Positions 9,938 through 20,667 of a DNA stretch of 64,000 nt are shown here, piece after piece. This DNA comes from Paracoccaceae bacterium. Lineage in GTDB: Bacteria > Pseudomonadota > Alphaproteobacteria > Rhodobacterales > Rhodobacteraceae. The translations under genes were made by a program, and so were the position numbers. Below the pieces are notes generated by a model. It did no database searches, was not told the DNA's origin, and saw only the letters and a program-made list of their open reading frames with translations. Within the stretch, counting starts at the first letter, position 1. Every line of letters starts with the position of its first letter. The stretch covers positions 83,311 through 147,310 of the forward strand of contig JANSXY010000008.1 of NCBI GenBank assembly GCA_024742695.1, in the 5' to 3' direction.

Positions 9938-10729
9938 TCAATCGTGGCCGTGGATCGGCTGCGCGGCGAAGCCCCGCGCCTGCGCCTCGGTCAGGTCCGT
10001 CTTGCGGACCCGGTAGGTGTGGATCGAGAACACCACCGCGCCGGTTTCCGGCAGCCGCAGCAGACATTGCCGCTCGGACCGGACATAGGGCATCGACGCC
10101 GCGCCCGGCACTTTCCGCTGCGCCTCGGACACCGGGTGGTAGAGCGGCGCGCGGGAATGGTGGGCATTGGCGCGCCACAGCGGCCGTTCGGGCCGGATCG
10201 CGTCGAACAGCCGCTGCACCCGGCGGCCGATGTCCTCGGTGTAGGGCCGGACCGGGCGGTGGATCCGCATCAGCGGCCGGCCGATCTTCTCGGCCAGAAC
10301 CCAGCCCGCCGGAAAGCACAGGATCGCGCCGGTCAGCACGTGTTCGCCATCCGGACCCGGCTGCAGCAGGCAGAAATCCTCCTGGCAGAGCCGACCGAGC
10401 GTGACGAGCGGCCGCGCCGGATCGAGCGTCACCGCGCGCCCGTCGGGGCATTGCGCCCGGTCCCCGGCCAGGGTGAAGCCCAGCCGCGGCAGTTCGGCCA
10501 GAACCCGGCGGTAAAGCTCGTCAGCCGCCGCCGCGGCCTCGGGCAGCAGCGCATGCACCTCCGCCTCGCGTTCGGCGATCAGCCGGTCGCGCAGCGCCAT
10601 CTGCCCGGCATAGGCCTCGTCGACCTCCAGCCAGTCCGCCGGGTCGAGCGCCTGGATGCCGGGCAGCCGCCGCGTGGCCGGCTCGGCCCAGGGCGATACC
10701 GGCAGCCTGGTCTGGAAAACCTCGTCCAT
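9938..10729 (-). CDS. Haem-dependent oxidative N-demethylase (HODM alpha-like, former DUF3445) family protein
   Basis: 263 residues. Family hallmarks are GAILCFPAGWVLAEKIGRPL, the MRIHRPVRPYTEDIGRRV block, and RLFDAIRPERPLWRANAHHS. The founding member is the haem subunit of an oxidative N-demethylase acting on methylamines; homologues in marine Rhodobacterales occur in dimethylamine oxidation. Whether this single gene has that activity is unknown: no ferredoxin-reductase partner subunits lie next to it. It is convergent with glnA, and a GC-rich repeat element separates it from dddP. The family call is firm, the substrate is not. Confidence 0.8.
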   Translation of the reverse strand: MDEVFQTRLPVSPWAEPATRRLPGIQALDPADWLEVDEAYAGQMALRDRLIAEREAEVHALLPEAAAAADELYRRVLAELPRLGFTLAGDRAQCPDGRAVTLDPARPLVTLGRLCQEDFCLLQPGPDGEHVLTGAILCFPAGWVLAEKIGRPLMRIHRPVRPYTEDIGRRVQRLFDAIRPERPLWRANAHHSRAPLYHPVSEAQRKVPGAASMPYVRSERQCLLRLPETGAVVFSIHTYRVRKTDLTEAQARGFAAQPIHGHD

Positions 10730-10770
10730 GAGCCCTGCTAGCCGATCGCGCGGGCCGGGGGACGCGGGGC

Positions 10771-10850
10771 GGGGGGCTTTGCCCCCCGGCCGCCGGCGGC
10801 GCCTCGACGGCGCCGCCGGCGGCTCCCCCCAGGATATTTCCCGACCAAAA
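10771..10850. repeat. GC-rich intergenic palindromic element (REP-like)
   Basis: Two perfect hairpins in tandem: a 7-bp G/C stem (10771-10777 with 10781-10787) and a 15-bp stem (10789-10803 with 10809-10823). A tail of CTCCCCCCAGGATATTTCC follows. Hairpins with a CCCCC...GATATTT tail recur between genes in many Rhodobacteraceae, to my recollection. Only one copy is in this window. It lies between the divergent HODM-like gene and dddP. Confidence 0.55.
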
Positions 10851-10944
10851 TGCGCCCACGTCCCGGAAGCGGCATCGCGCGGTCGCGATCCGGCCAGCCG
10901 GCCGGACCCGCGGCCCCGATGATCGCGGCAAAGGGGAGGGGCCG

Positions 10945-12288
10945 ATGAACCTGCATCATTCCGACCGGCGCAAGATCGATCCGGGCCGCGGCGACCGCCT
11001 GGGCGACGGCACGCCGAACGATGCCGACCGGGTGGAGATCGGGCCCACCCAGCTCGCGTTCCGCGAATGGGAGGCGGCCGGACTGGGGTTGCCGAATCTC
11101 GCCGCGATGCGCGAGTTCCGCTGGCGGCGGCTGGTGCAGGCGCTGGCGGCGCGCGACCAGGGCGGCATACTGATGTTCGATCCGCTCAACATCCGATACG
11201 CCACCGACACGACGAACATGCAGCTGTGGAACGCCCACAACCCGTTCCGTGCCTGCCTTGTCTGCGCCGACGGCCACATGGTGCTGTGGGAGTACAAGAA
11301 CGCGCCGTTCCTCGCCGAGTTCAACCCGCTGGTGCGCGAGATCCGGTCCGGCGCGTCGATGTTCTACTTCGCCACCGGCGACCAGGGCGCGGCCGCGGCC
11401 CGCGATTTCGCCGCCCAGGTCGACGAGGTGATGCGCGCCCATGCCGGCGGCAACCGCCGCCTTGGCGTCGACAAGATCCAGATCCACGGCCTGCGGGCGC
11501 TGGAACGCGCCGGGTTCGAGGTCATGGACGGCGAGGAACTGACCGAGCGCACGCGCGCGATCAAGGGCCCCGACGAGATCCTGGCGATGCGCTGCGCCCA
11601 TCACGCCTGCGAGGCGGCGATGGCCGAGATGGAGGCGGCGGCGCGGGCCGGCGTGCCCGGCGGCGGGATGTCGGAGGACGATATCTGGGCCGAGCTTCAC
11701 AAGGCCAACATCCGCCGCGGCGGCGAGTGGATCGAAACGCGGCTCCTGGCTTCCGGCCCGCGGACCAACCCGTGGTTTCAGGAATGCGGCCCCCGGATCG
11801 TGCAGCCGAACGAGATCGTCGCCTTCGACACCGACCTGATCGGCTGCTACGGCATCTGCGTGGACATCTCGCGCACCTGGTGGATCGGCGAGGGCCGGCC
11901 GACCAACGAGATGATCAGCGCCATGCAGCACGGGGTGGAACATATCCGCACCAACATGAAGATGCTGAAACCCGGCGTCACGGTGCGCGAACTGGTGTTT
12001 GGCGGCCACCGGCTGGAGGATCGCTACTGGGCGCAGAAATACTCGTGCAAGATGCATGGCGTCGGCCTGTGCGACGAGTGGCCGCTGGTGCCCTATCCCG
12101 ATCACTGGGTCGACGGATCGTTCGAGATCGCGCTGGAGCCGGGGATGGTGCTGTGCGTCGAGGCGCTGGTCAGCCCCGAGGGCGGCGATTTCTCGATCAA
12201 GCTGGAAGACCAGGTGCTGATCACCGAAACCGGCCACGAGAATCTCACGAGCTACCCGTTCGATCCGGCGCTGATGGGAGCCGCGTGA
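10945..12288 (+). CDS. dddP: Dimethylsulfoniopropionate (DMSP) lyase DddP
   Basis: 447 residues, M24 metallopeptidase fold. It cleaves DMSP to dimethyl sulfide and acrylate. The whole length follows characterised roseobacter DddP: the N-terminal RKIDPGRGDRLGDGTPND, then RVEIGPTQLAF, ILMFDPLNIRYATD, and a near-continuous C-terminal half. The six residues known to bind the metals in the Ruegeria enzyme fall at the same numbers here: Asp295, Asp297, Asp307, His371, Glu406 and Glu421. Ordinary aminopeptidase P proteins lack the N-terminal block. No dddT-type transporter or acrylate genes (prpE, acuI) are adjacent. The 3' end overlaps the convergent DUF6314 gene by 44 bases. Confidence 0.95.
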   Translation: MNLHHSDRRKIDPGRGDRLGDGTPNDADRVEIGPTQLAFREWEAAGLGLPNLAAMREFRWRRLVQALAARDQGGILMFDPLNIRYATDTTNMQLWNAHNPFRACLVCADGHMVLWEYKNAPFLAEFNPLVREIRSGASMFYFATGDQGAAAARDFAAQVDEVMRAHAGGNRRLGVDKIQIHGLRALERAGFEVMDGEELTERTRAIKGPDEILAMRCAHHACEAAMAEMEAAARAGVPGGGMSEDDIWAELHKANIRRGGEWIETRLLASGPRTNPWFQECGPRIVQPNEIVAFDTDLIGCYGICVDISRTWWIGEGRPTNEMISAMQHGVEHIRTNMKMLKPGVTVRELVFGGHRLEDRYWAQKYSCKMHGVGLCDEWPLVPYPDHWVDGSFEIALEPGMVLCVEALVSPEGGDFSIKLEDQVLITETGHENLTSYPFDPALMGAA

Positions 12289-12682
12289 AGCGCGAGAGCA
12301 TCGTGTAGTCCTTTCGCGGGCCCGTCACGGTCCACAGCGCCGACCAGCACGGCCAGCGAGCGAAACGATAGACGACGCGATAGGTATCGGGCGGGCAGAG
12401 ATGCTCGGCCTCCGGCGCGGCCGGATCGAAGGCGTGGAACGCGCGCCCGTCGGCATGCTCGACCACGATCCTGCTGCCCTCGGCCCGCCACAGGTAATGC
12501 CGTTCGGCCTGCATCGCCGGGTGGCCGGGCAGATGCAGGAGCCCGGTTTCGGAATAGGCCAGCGCCGCGCCGCGCCAGGCGAACGCCGCCGTGCCGGAAA
12601 ACCGCAGGCACTGCCCGCCGGCGCGGTCGGCGATCCGGCGGGTGACCCGCCATTCCCCCGCGAAGTCGCCAAGCCCCGGCAC
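12245..12682 (-). CDS. DUF6314 family protein
   Basis: About 145 residues. The pattern LGDFAGEWRVTRRI near the start, then repeated beta strands (FRFSGTAAF-like, YSETGLLHL, ERHYLWR), the HAFDPAAPEAEHLCPPD block, YRVVYRF and GPRKDY, is that of DUF6314. These are small lipocalin-like beta barrels of unknown ligand found mainly in Rhodobacterales. The start is placed at GTG 12682, preceded by GGGGGGCAAG; the frame is open to an ATG at 12748 that would overlap purB. It is head-to-head with purB and overlaps dddP tail-to-tail. Confidence 0.75.
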   Translation of the reverse strand: MPGLGDFAGEWRVTRRIADRAGGQCLRFSGTAAFAWRGAALAYSETGLLHLPGHPAMQAERHYLWRAEGSRIVVEHADGRAFHAFDPAAPEAEHLCPPDTYRVVYRFARWPCWSALWTVTGPRKDYTMLSRFTRLPSAPDRTGSS

Positions 12683-12746
12683 CTTGCCCCCCTGTCCCTG
12701 CCGGGCTATCAGGCCGCGCGCGCACACCGGATGCAAGAGGCAGCCC

Positions 12747-14054
12747 ATGATCCCCCGCTATTCCCGCCCCGAGATGGTCGCCATCTGGTCAGCCGAGACC
12801 AAGTTCCGGATCTGGTTCGAGATCGAGGCCCATGCCTGCGACGCGCAGGCCGATCTGGGCGTGATCCCGAGGGCCAACGCCGAGGCCGTGTGGCGCGCGA
12901 AGGACGTCGAGTTCGACGTGGCGCGGATCGACGAGATCGAGGCGGTGACGAAGCATGACGTGATCGCCTTCCTGACCCACCTGGGCGAGATCGTGGGCCA
13001 GGACGAGGCGCGCTTCGTTCACCAGGGCATGACCTCGTCGGACGTGCTGGACACCACGCTGAACGTGCAACTGGTGCGCGCGGCGGACCTGCTTCTGGCC
13101 GGGCTGGACCGGGTGCTGGCGGCGCTGAAGGCCCGCGCGATGGAACACAGGATGACCCTGCGCATGGGTCGCAGCCACGGCATCCATGCCGAACCCACGA
13201 CGATGGGCCTGACCTTCGCGCGGTTCTACGCCGAGATGGATCGCAACCGCCGACGGCTTCGGGCCGCGCGGGCCGAGGTGGCGACGGGCGCGATTTCCGG
13301 CGCGGTCGGCACCTTCGCCAATATCGACCCGGCGGTCGAGGCGCATGTCTGCAAGATGATGGGGCTGGAACCGGAACCGATTTCCACCCAGGTGATTCCC
13401 CGCGACCGGCACGCGATGTTCTTCGCCACGCTCGGCGTGATCGCCAGCGGGATCGAGAACGTCGCGATCGAGATCCGGCACATGCAGCGCACCGAGGTGC
13501 TGGAGGGCGAGGAATACTTCTCTCCCGGCCAGAAGGGATCGTCGGCGATGCCGCACAAGCGCAACCCGGTGCTGACGGAAAACCTGACCGGGCTGGCGCG
13601 GCTGGTGCGCTCGGCGGTCACCCCGGCGCTGGAGAACGTGGCGCTGTGGCACGAGCGCGACATCAGCCATTCCTCGGTCGAGCGCGGGATCGCGCCGGAT
13701 GCGACGATCACGCTGGATTTCGCGCTGCACCGGCTTGCCGGGGTGATCGAGAAGCTGGTGATCTATCCCGACAACATGTTGGCGAATCTCGACAAGTTCA
13801 AAGGCCTGGTGCATTCGCAGCGGGTGCTTCTGGCGCTCACCCAGAAGGGCGTGAGCCGCGAGGACGCCTATCGTCTGGTGCAAAGGAACGCGATGAAGGT
13901 CTGGGAGCAGGGCGCGGATTTCAGGGCCGAGCTCAAGGCCGATCCCGAGGTGACCGCCGCGCTGGACGCCGACGAGATCGAGGCGCTGTTCGACCTCGGC
14001 CACCACACAAGGCATGTCGACACGATCTTTGCCCGCGTTTTCGGCAGCGACTGA
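12747..14054 (+). CDS. purB: Adenylosuccinate lyase
   Basis: 435 residues. It catalyses two purine steps, SAICAR to AICAR and adenylosuccinate to AMP, in the cytosol. The N-terminus MIPRYSRPEMVAIWS and the fumarase-superfamily signature GSSAMPHKRNP (serine loop) are unmistakable. The catalytic-histidine regions are TSSDVLDTTLN and GRSHGIHAEPTT. The start is the ATG in the MIPRYS context; the in-frame upstream extension to 12591 is antisense to DUF6314 and rejected. Confidence 0.97.
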   Translation: MIPRYSRPEMVAIWSAETKFRIWFEIEAHACDAQADLGVIPRANAEAVWRAKDVEFDVARIDEIEAVTKHDVIAFLTHLGEIVGQDEARFVHQGMTSSDVLDTTLNVQLVRAADLLLAGLDRVLAALKARAMEHRMTLRMGRSHGIHAEPTTMGLTFARFYAEMDRNRRRLRAARAEVATGAISGAVGTFANIDPAVEAHVCKMMGLEPEPISTQVIPRDRHAMFFATLGVIASGIENVAIEIRHMQRTEVLEGEEYFSPGQKGSSAMPHKRNPVLTENLTGLARLVRSAVTPALENVALWHERDISHSSVERGIAPDATITLDFALHRLAGVIEKLVIYPDNMLANLDKFKGLVHSQRVLLALTQKGVSREDAYRLVQRNAMKVWEQGADFRAELKADPEVTAALDADEIEALFDLGHHTRHVDTIFARVFGSD

Positions 14055-14057
14055 CCG

Positions 14058-14080
14058 AAGGGCCCGGCCCGGCGCCCTTT
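14058..14080 (+). terminator. Weak terminator after purB
   Basis: Stem AAGGGC/GCCCTT (14058-14063 with 14074-14079) around a GC-rich loop, with a short T run. The stem is short, so read-through into the next small gene is possible. Confidence 0.4.
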
Positions 14081-14151
14081 CACGGCAGCGTGATTTTGAA
14101 ACCGAATCGAGGCATGATTGCCTGTAAAGGCACATCACAAGGGAGATCGCC

Positions 14152-14301
14152 ATGCGCATCCTTCTCGTCACGCTTGCCCTGGCCGCGGCGCCGCTGTCGG
14201 CCGCCGCCATGTGTTCCAGCGAACGCCACGCCTCGATCAGCTGCGAGGACGGCAAGGTCTGGGACGAAGCCAGCCAGACCTGCATCCTCGCCTCCAGCTG
14301 A
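14152..14301 (+). CDS. Small secreted Cys-containing protein (49 aa)
   Basis: 49 codons with a clean signal peptide (MRILLVTLALAAAPLSAAA) and a 30-residue mature part carrying three Cys in the pattern C-SSERH..SC-EDGKVWDEAS..C. The spacing and the CxxGxVWD core recall a minimal chitin-binding (CBM14-like) peritrophin motif. Similar small proteins are found after purB in other Rhodobacterales, as far as I recall. A good AAGGGAG site precedes the ATG. Ligand and function unknown. Confidence 0.65.
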   Translation: MRILLVTLALAAAPLSAAAMCSSERHASISCEDGKVWDEASQTCILASS

Positions 14302-14384
14302 GGCCCGGACGGGCCGGCGTAAGCTGGCCTTAACCAGCCTCGTGGCAAGGTCCGCCGGAGAATTCCTCGGCGGAGTCATATTCG

Positions 14385-15464
14385 ATGAGCGCGCTTGCCC
14401 CCCTGCCCCCACTGGGTGACCTGCCCAAGATCGGTTCGGGCGGCGGCGGCGGCGGAAGCACCGGGCATCTGAGCGGCCGGCAGAAGGCCGCCATCATCGT
14501 GCGGCTGCTTGTTGCGCACGGCGCCAAGCTGCCGATCTCCGAGCTTCCCGAAGACCTGCAGACCAGCCTGACCGAGGAAATCGGCCAGATGAAGCCGATC
14601 GACCGTGACACGCTGCACGCGGTGGTCGACGAGTTCGCCGACAGGATCGAATCCATCGGCCTGTCCTTCCCGGGGTCCATCGCCGGGGCGCTGGACCTTC
14701 TGGACGGGCATCTTTCGGCCCCGGCGGCAAGCCGGCTGCGGCGGCTGGCCGGCAATTCCGGCAAGGCCGACCCGTGGGAGCGGATCGCCAGCGTCGAGGC
14801 CGACCGCCTGCTGCCGATACTGGAGGAGGAATCGATCGAGATCGGCGCAGTGATGCTGTCGAAGCTTTCGGTTTCCAAGGCCGCGGAGCTTCTGGGCCGG
14901 CTGCCCGGCGACAAGGCCCGCCGCATCGCCTACGCGGTGTCGCAGACCGGCGCCATCGATCCCGACACGGTGCGAAGGATCGGCCTTTCGCTGTCACAGC
15001 AACTCGAGGCGGTTCCGCCCAAGGCCTTCGATACCGGGCCGGTCGAACGGGTCGGCGCGATCCTGAACTATTCGCCCGCGAACACCCGCGAGGAGGTGCT
15101 CAAGGGGCTGGAGGAAACCGACCGGTCCTTCGCCGACGAGGTACGGAAGGCGATCTTCACCTTCACCAACATCCCGGTGCGGATCGACGCGCGCGACGTG
15201 CCGAAGATCATCCGCAACGTCGACCAGGCGGTGCTGGTGGCCGCCCTGGCCGGCGCCAAGGGCGACGATACCAAGTCCGCCGAGTTCATCCTCGCCAACA
15301 TCTCGCAGCGGATGGCCGACAGCCTGCGCGAGGAAATGCAGGCCCTGGGCAAGGTCAAGGACAAGGACGCCGAAGAGGCGCAGGGCCAGGTCATCGCCGC
15401 GATCCGCGAGATGGAGGCCGAGGGCGAGATCTTCCTCGTCGCCGAGGAAGACGCGGACGAATAG
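14385..15464 (+). CDS. fliG: FliG-type flagellar motor switch protein, isolated from flagellar genes
   Basis: 359 residues. FliG couples stator torque to the C-ring. The N-terminus begins with a Gly-rich linker (GSGGGGGGS), then SGRQKAAIIVRLL, equivalent to the FliG start. The C-terminal torque domain is the best match: EFILANISQRMADSLREEM followed by a run ending AAIREMEAEGEIF. Charged residues SQR and REE sit where the torque helix needs them. No other flagellar genes are near, whereas fliG normally lies next to fliF and fliH. The family is clear; whether it is the working motor gene or a paralog cannot be told here. Confidence 0.85.
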   Translation: MSALAPLPPLGDLPKIGSGGGGGGSTGHLSGRQKAAIIVRLLVAHGAKLPISELPEDLQTSLTEEIGQMKPIDRDTLHAVVDEFADRIESIGLSFPGSIAGALDLLDGHLSAPAASRLRRLAGNSGKADPWERIASVEADRLLPILEEESIEIGAVMLSKLSVSKAAELLGRLPGDKARRIAYAVSQTGAIDPDTVRRIGLSLSQQLEAVPPKAFDTGPVERVGAILNYSPANTREEVLKGLEETDRSFADEVRKAIFTFTNIPVRIDARDVPKIIRNVDQAVLVAALAGAKGDDTKSAEFILANISQRMADSLREEMQALGKVKDKDAEEAQGQVIAAIREMEAEGEIFLVAEEDADE

Positions 15465-15502
15465 TCCTTCCCGCCGCCCCGCGCCCGGCCTAGAAGCCGG
15501 GC

Positions 15503-16420
15503 ATGACCGCCCCCGTCCCGATCCCCGCCCCGCAGGCGTTGGCGCAGAATGCCCGCGGCATCGCCATCATGCTGGCGGGCATCCTGTTCTTCACGCTGAT
15601 GGATGCCCTGGCGCGTCACCTGATGCGTGCCGGTTACGACCCGATGCAGGTGGTCTGGGCGCGCTACACCGGGCAGTTCGTCTTCGTGATGATCGTGGTG
15701 GCGCGGCACCTGCCGGGCATCCTGCGCACCCGGCACCCGGTGGCGCAGTGCATCCGGTCGATCCTGCAATTCGCGGCGACCTCGCTGTTCTTTCTTGGCC
15801 TCGCCCATATCGGGCTTGCCGAGGCGACGGCGATCATGGACGTGAACCCGGTGCTGATCACCCTGGGCGCGGCGCTGTTCCTGGGCGAACGGATCGGGCC
15901 CCGGCGGCTTGCCGGCATCCTCGTCGCGCTGGCGGGCGCACTGATCGTGATCCGGCCGGGCGCGGGGGTGTTTTCCGCCGCCGCGCTGTTTCCGCTGGGG
16001 GCGGCGGCCTGCTACGCGGGTTTCGCGCTGATCACCCGCTGGATCGGCGGGCGCGACGGGATCTGGACCTCGCTGGCCTACGCGGCCCTGGTCGGCACCG
16101 TCGCGACGTCGGCGATGCAGCCGTTCGTCTGGCGCCCGGTGGCAGCGGGCGAGCTTTGGGGCTTTCTGCTGATCGGCGGGCTCGGCGTGGCCGGGCAGCT
16201 GTGCATCCTGCGCGCCTTCACCATCGCCGAGGCCGGCGTTGTCGCGCCCTTCGCCTATGTCGGGCTGGTGTTCGCCACGCTCTGGGGGTTCGCGTTCTTC
16301 GCCGAACTGCCGGATCGGTGGACGGTCGCCGGCGCGGCGCTGATCGTCGCGGCGGGGCTTTACGTCTGGTACCGGGAAACCCGGCTGGCGCGGCGGGGCG
16401 GGCCCAAGCGGCCGGCCTAG
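15503..16420 (+). CDS. EamA/DMT-family transporter
   Basis: 305 residues with ten predicted membrane helices in two EamA repeats (about 20-150 and 165-295), as in drug/metabolite exporters. The second repeat includes AEAGVVAPFAYVGLVFATLWGF, typical of the family. Substrate unknown. A 7-bp hairpin (15483-15489 with 15496-15502) ends immediately before the ATG and no Shine-Dalgarno sequence is visible, so either translation is weak or the true start is further in. The TAG stop interlocks with that of the convergent DUF1223 gene. Confidence 0.85.
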   Translation: MTAPVPIPAPQALAQNARGIAIMLAGILFFTLMDALARHLMRAGYDPMQVVWARYTGQFVFVMIVVARHLPGILRTRHPVAQCIRSILQFAATSLFFLGLAHIGLAEATAIMDVNPVLITLGAALFLGERIGPRRLAGILVALAGALIVIRPGAGVFSAAALFPLGAAACYAGFALITRWIGGRDGIWTSLAYAALVGTVATSAMQPFVWRPVAAGELWGFLLIGGLGVAGQLCILRAFTIAEAGVVAPFAYVGLVFATLWGFAFFAELPDRWTVAGAALIVAAGLYVWYRETRLARRGGPKRPA

Positions 16421-17118
16421 CGCAGCCGCGCCGCGGCGAGGATCGGGCCCGGCCCCGATTGCTGGACGATCACCACCACCGGTTCTTCGCCCGGCGCGGG
16501 CACGGATAGCTTCAGCACGCCCTGCCCGTCCCAGTCGCGCAGCACCGTCCAGCTGGTGACGATGTTGGCGTAGGTCAGCCGCCGCCCGGCATTCTCGCCG
16601 CGCAGGATCTCCACCTGTCGCTCCGGCAGGTAGCGCACCAGTTGCACCACCGCCGGGCCGGGCAGCGGCGGGCGGGCCTCGGCGATGATCTCAAGCGTGC
16701 CGCCCTGCCGCGAAAGGTCGAGCCGCACGCGGGCGGGCTTCGCGCCATGGGCGCGGATCACGTCGGCCAGGTGCATCGGCTTCACGCCGGTCAGCCGGTC
16801 ATGCCCGGCGACGATCATCTGCGGCGTGTAGATCGTGCGCGACCCGGCGGCGCGGGCATAGGCCTTCTGCCGCTTGGTGAACGCCGGGTTGGCGAAACTG
16901 TCGGCCCAGCCGATGTAGTCCCAGTAGTCGACATGCAGCGCCAGCGCGATCACGTCCTCGCGCGGGGCCAGTTCGGCCAGCACCGCATCCGCCGGCGGAC
17001 AGGACGAACAGCCCTGCGAGGTGAAGAGTTCCACCACCACCGGCGCGGTCGCCTCCTGCGCGTCGCCGGGCGCGCCCGCGGACAGGGCGATCATCAGGGC
17101 CGCGATGTATCTGATCAT
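16417..17118 (-). CDS. DUF1223 thioredoxin-fold protein, exported
   Basis: 233 residues with a signal peptide (MIRYIAALMIALSAGAPGDA). The block VELFTSQGCSSCPPADAVL carries a CxxC-type active site in a thioredoxin fold. Next is HVDYWDYIGWADSFANPAFTKRQ, the DUF1223 signature; the C-terminal half is beta-rich. Family members are periplasmic and of unproven redox function. The start MIRY is chosen because it begins the signal peptide; the longer frame reaches into the acnA promoter region. Confidence 0.85.
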   Translation of the reverse strand: MIRYIAALMIALSAGAPGDAQEATAPVVVELFTSQGCSSCPPADAVLAELAPREDVIALALHVDYWDYIGWADSFANPAFTKRQKAYARAAGSRTIYTPQMIVAGHDRLTGVKPMHLADVIRAHGAKPARVRLDLSRQGGTLEIIAEARPPLPGPAVVQLVRYLPERQVEILRGENAGRRLTYANIVTSWTVLRDWDGQGVLKLSVPAPGEEPVVVIVQQSGPGPILAAARLR

Positions 17119-17226
17119 GCACTGCGCTCCCCTGGGCTTGCCGACCCGGAGTAGACAAGCCTGCGCGGCTTGACCAATCAAGGTTTTGCGAGCCGCCGGC
17201 CGGCATTCGCCGCCGGGCATGGCAAA

Positions 17227-17245
17227 TTGTGCACAACGGTATACA
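17227..17245 (+). promoter_or_regulatory. Palindromic operator candidate overlapping an acnA -10
   Basis: A perfect 10-bp palindrome TTGTGCACAA (17227-17236) is followed at once by TATACA (17240-17245), a good -10 hexamer, 87 bases before the acnA ATG. There is no clear -35. A regulator binding the palindrome would block this promoter. The identity of any regulator is not shown. Confidence 0.35.
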
Positions 17246-17332
17246 AAAAATCGGCCAGCCCCCTTGATCGCTGTCGGCCGTTGCGGCAAGAGGATTTCAG
17301 CAAACCCCAGACCTCCGAAGGGAGCCAGGACA

Positions 17333-20023
<2,691 letters not shown>

Positions 20024-20043
20024 CGCCCCGCGACGGCGAATCG

Positions 20044-20074
20044 AAAGGCCCCGCCGGGTTCGGCGGGGCCTTTT
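20044..20074 (+). terminator. Rho-independent terminator of acnA
   Basis: A perfect 12-bp stem (20044-20055 with 20062-20073) with a 6-base loop and a TTTT run. The A/T ends also allow it to work for minus-strand reading, but the ccm operon ends further off at 20122. Confidence 0.9.
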
Positions 20075-20121
20075 GTCGATCCGGCGGGTGTTGCGCGCGG
20101 GTCCGGGCGATGTCCGCCGGC

Positions 20122-20667
20122 CTAACCCTCGGCCGCCAGCGCCTTTTCCAGCTCCGGCACGAAGCGCTGTTCGTAGTCGGACCCGACCAGCGGCCCGATG
20201 AACTTGAACGCCACCGTGCCGTCGCCGCGCACGATGAAGGTCTCCGGCGGGCCGGTCACGCCCCAGTCGACGCGGGTGCGCCCCCGGGGATCGGCGATCA
20301 GCGCGAAGAACGGGTTGCCGTCGTCGGCGAGATACTCCAGCGCATTGCCCTCGTCGTCGAGCATGTTGACCCCGGCGACCCGAATTCCCTCGGCGGCCAT
20401 CTGCAACAGCACCGGGTGTTCGGCGCGGCAGGGCGGGCACCACGTCGCCCAGAAGTTGACCACCGTGACCTCGCCGCTGCGCAGGTCGGCATCGGTCAGA
20501 ACGGGCAGGTCGCCCAGCGCGAGATCGCCCAGCGGCGGCGCCGGCCGGTCGATGAAGACCGAGGGCAGATCGTCGGGATTGTCGCGATGCATGCCCCACC
20601 AGAACATCGCGGCGAGCGCGGCGAAAATCGCCGGCGGCAGGATCATCAGCGGCGAAAGCCTAGCCAT
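20122..20667 (-). CDS. ccmG: Thiol:disulfide interchange protein CcmG/DsbE
   Basis: 181 residues. One N-terminal membrane helix, then a periplasmic thioredoxin domain with the active site NFWATWCPPCRAEHP and the cis-Pro loop GPPETFIV. It keeps apocytochrome c haem-binding cysteines reduced in system I cytochrome c maturation. Its start overlaps the end of ccmD by 8 bases, the usual ccmABCDG order. Confidence 0.95.
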   Translation of the reverse strand: MARLSPLMILPPAIFAALAAMFWWGMHRDNPDDLPSVFIDRPAPPLGDLALGDLPVLTDADLRSGEVTVVNFWATWCPPCRAEHPVLLQMAAEGIRVAGVNMLDDEGNALEYLADDGNPFFALIADPRGRTRVDWGVTGPPETFIVRGDGTVAFKFIGPLVGSDYEQRFVPELEKALAAEG

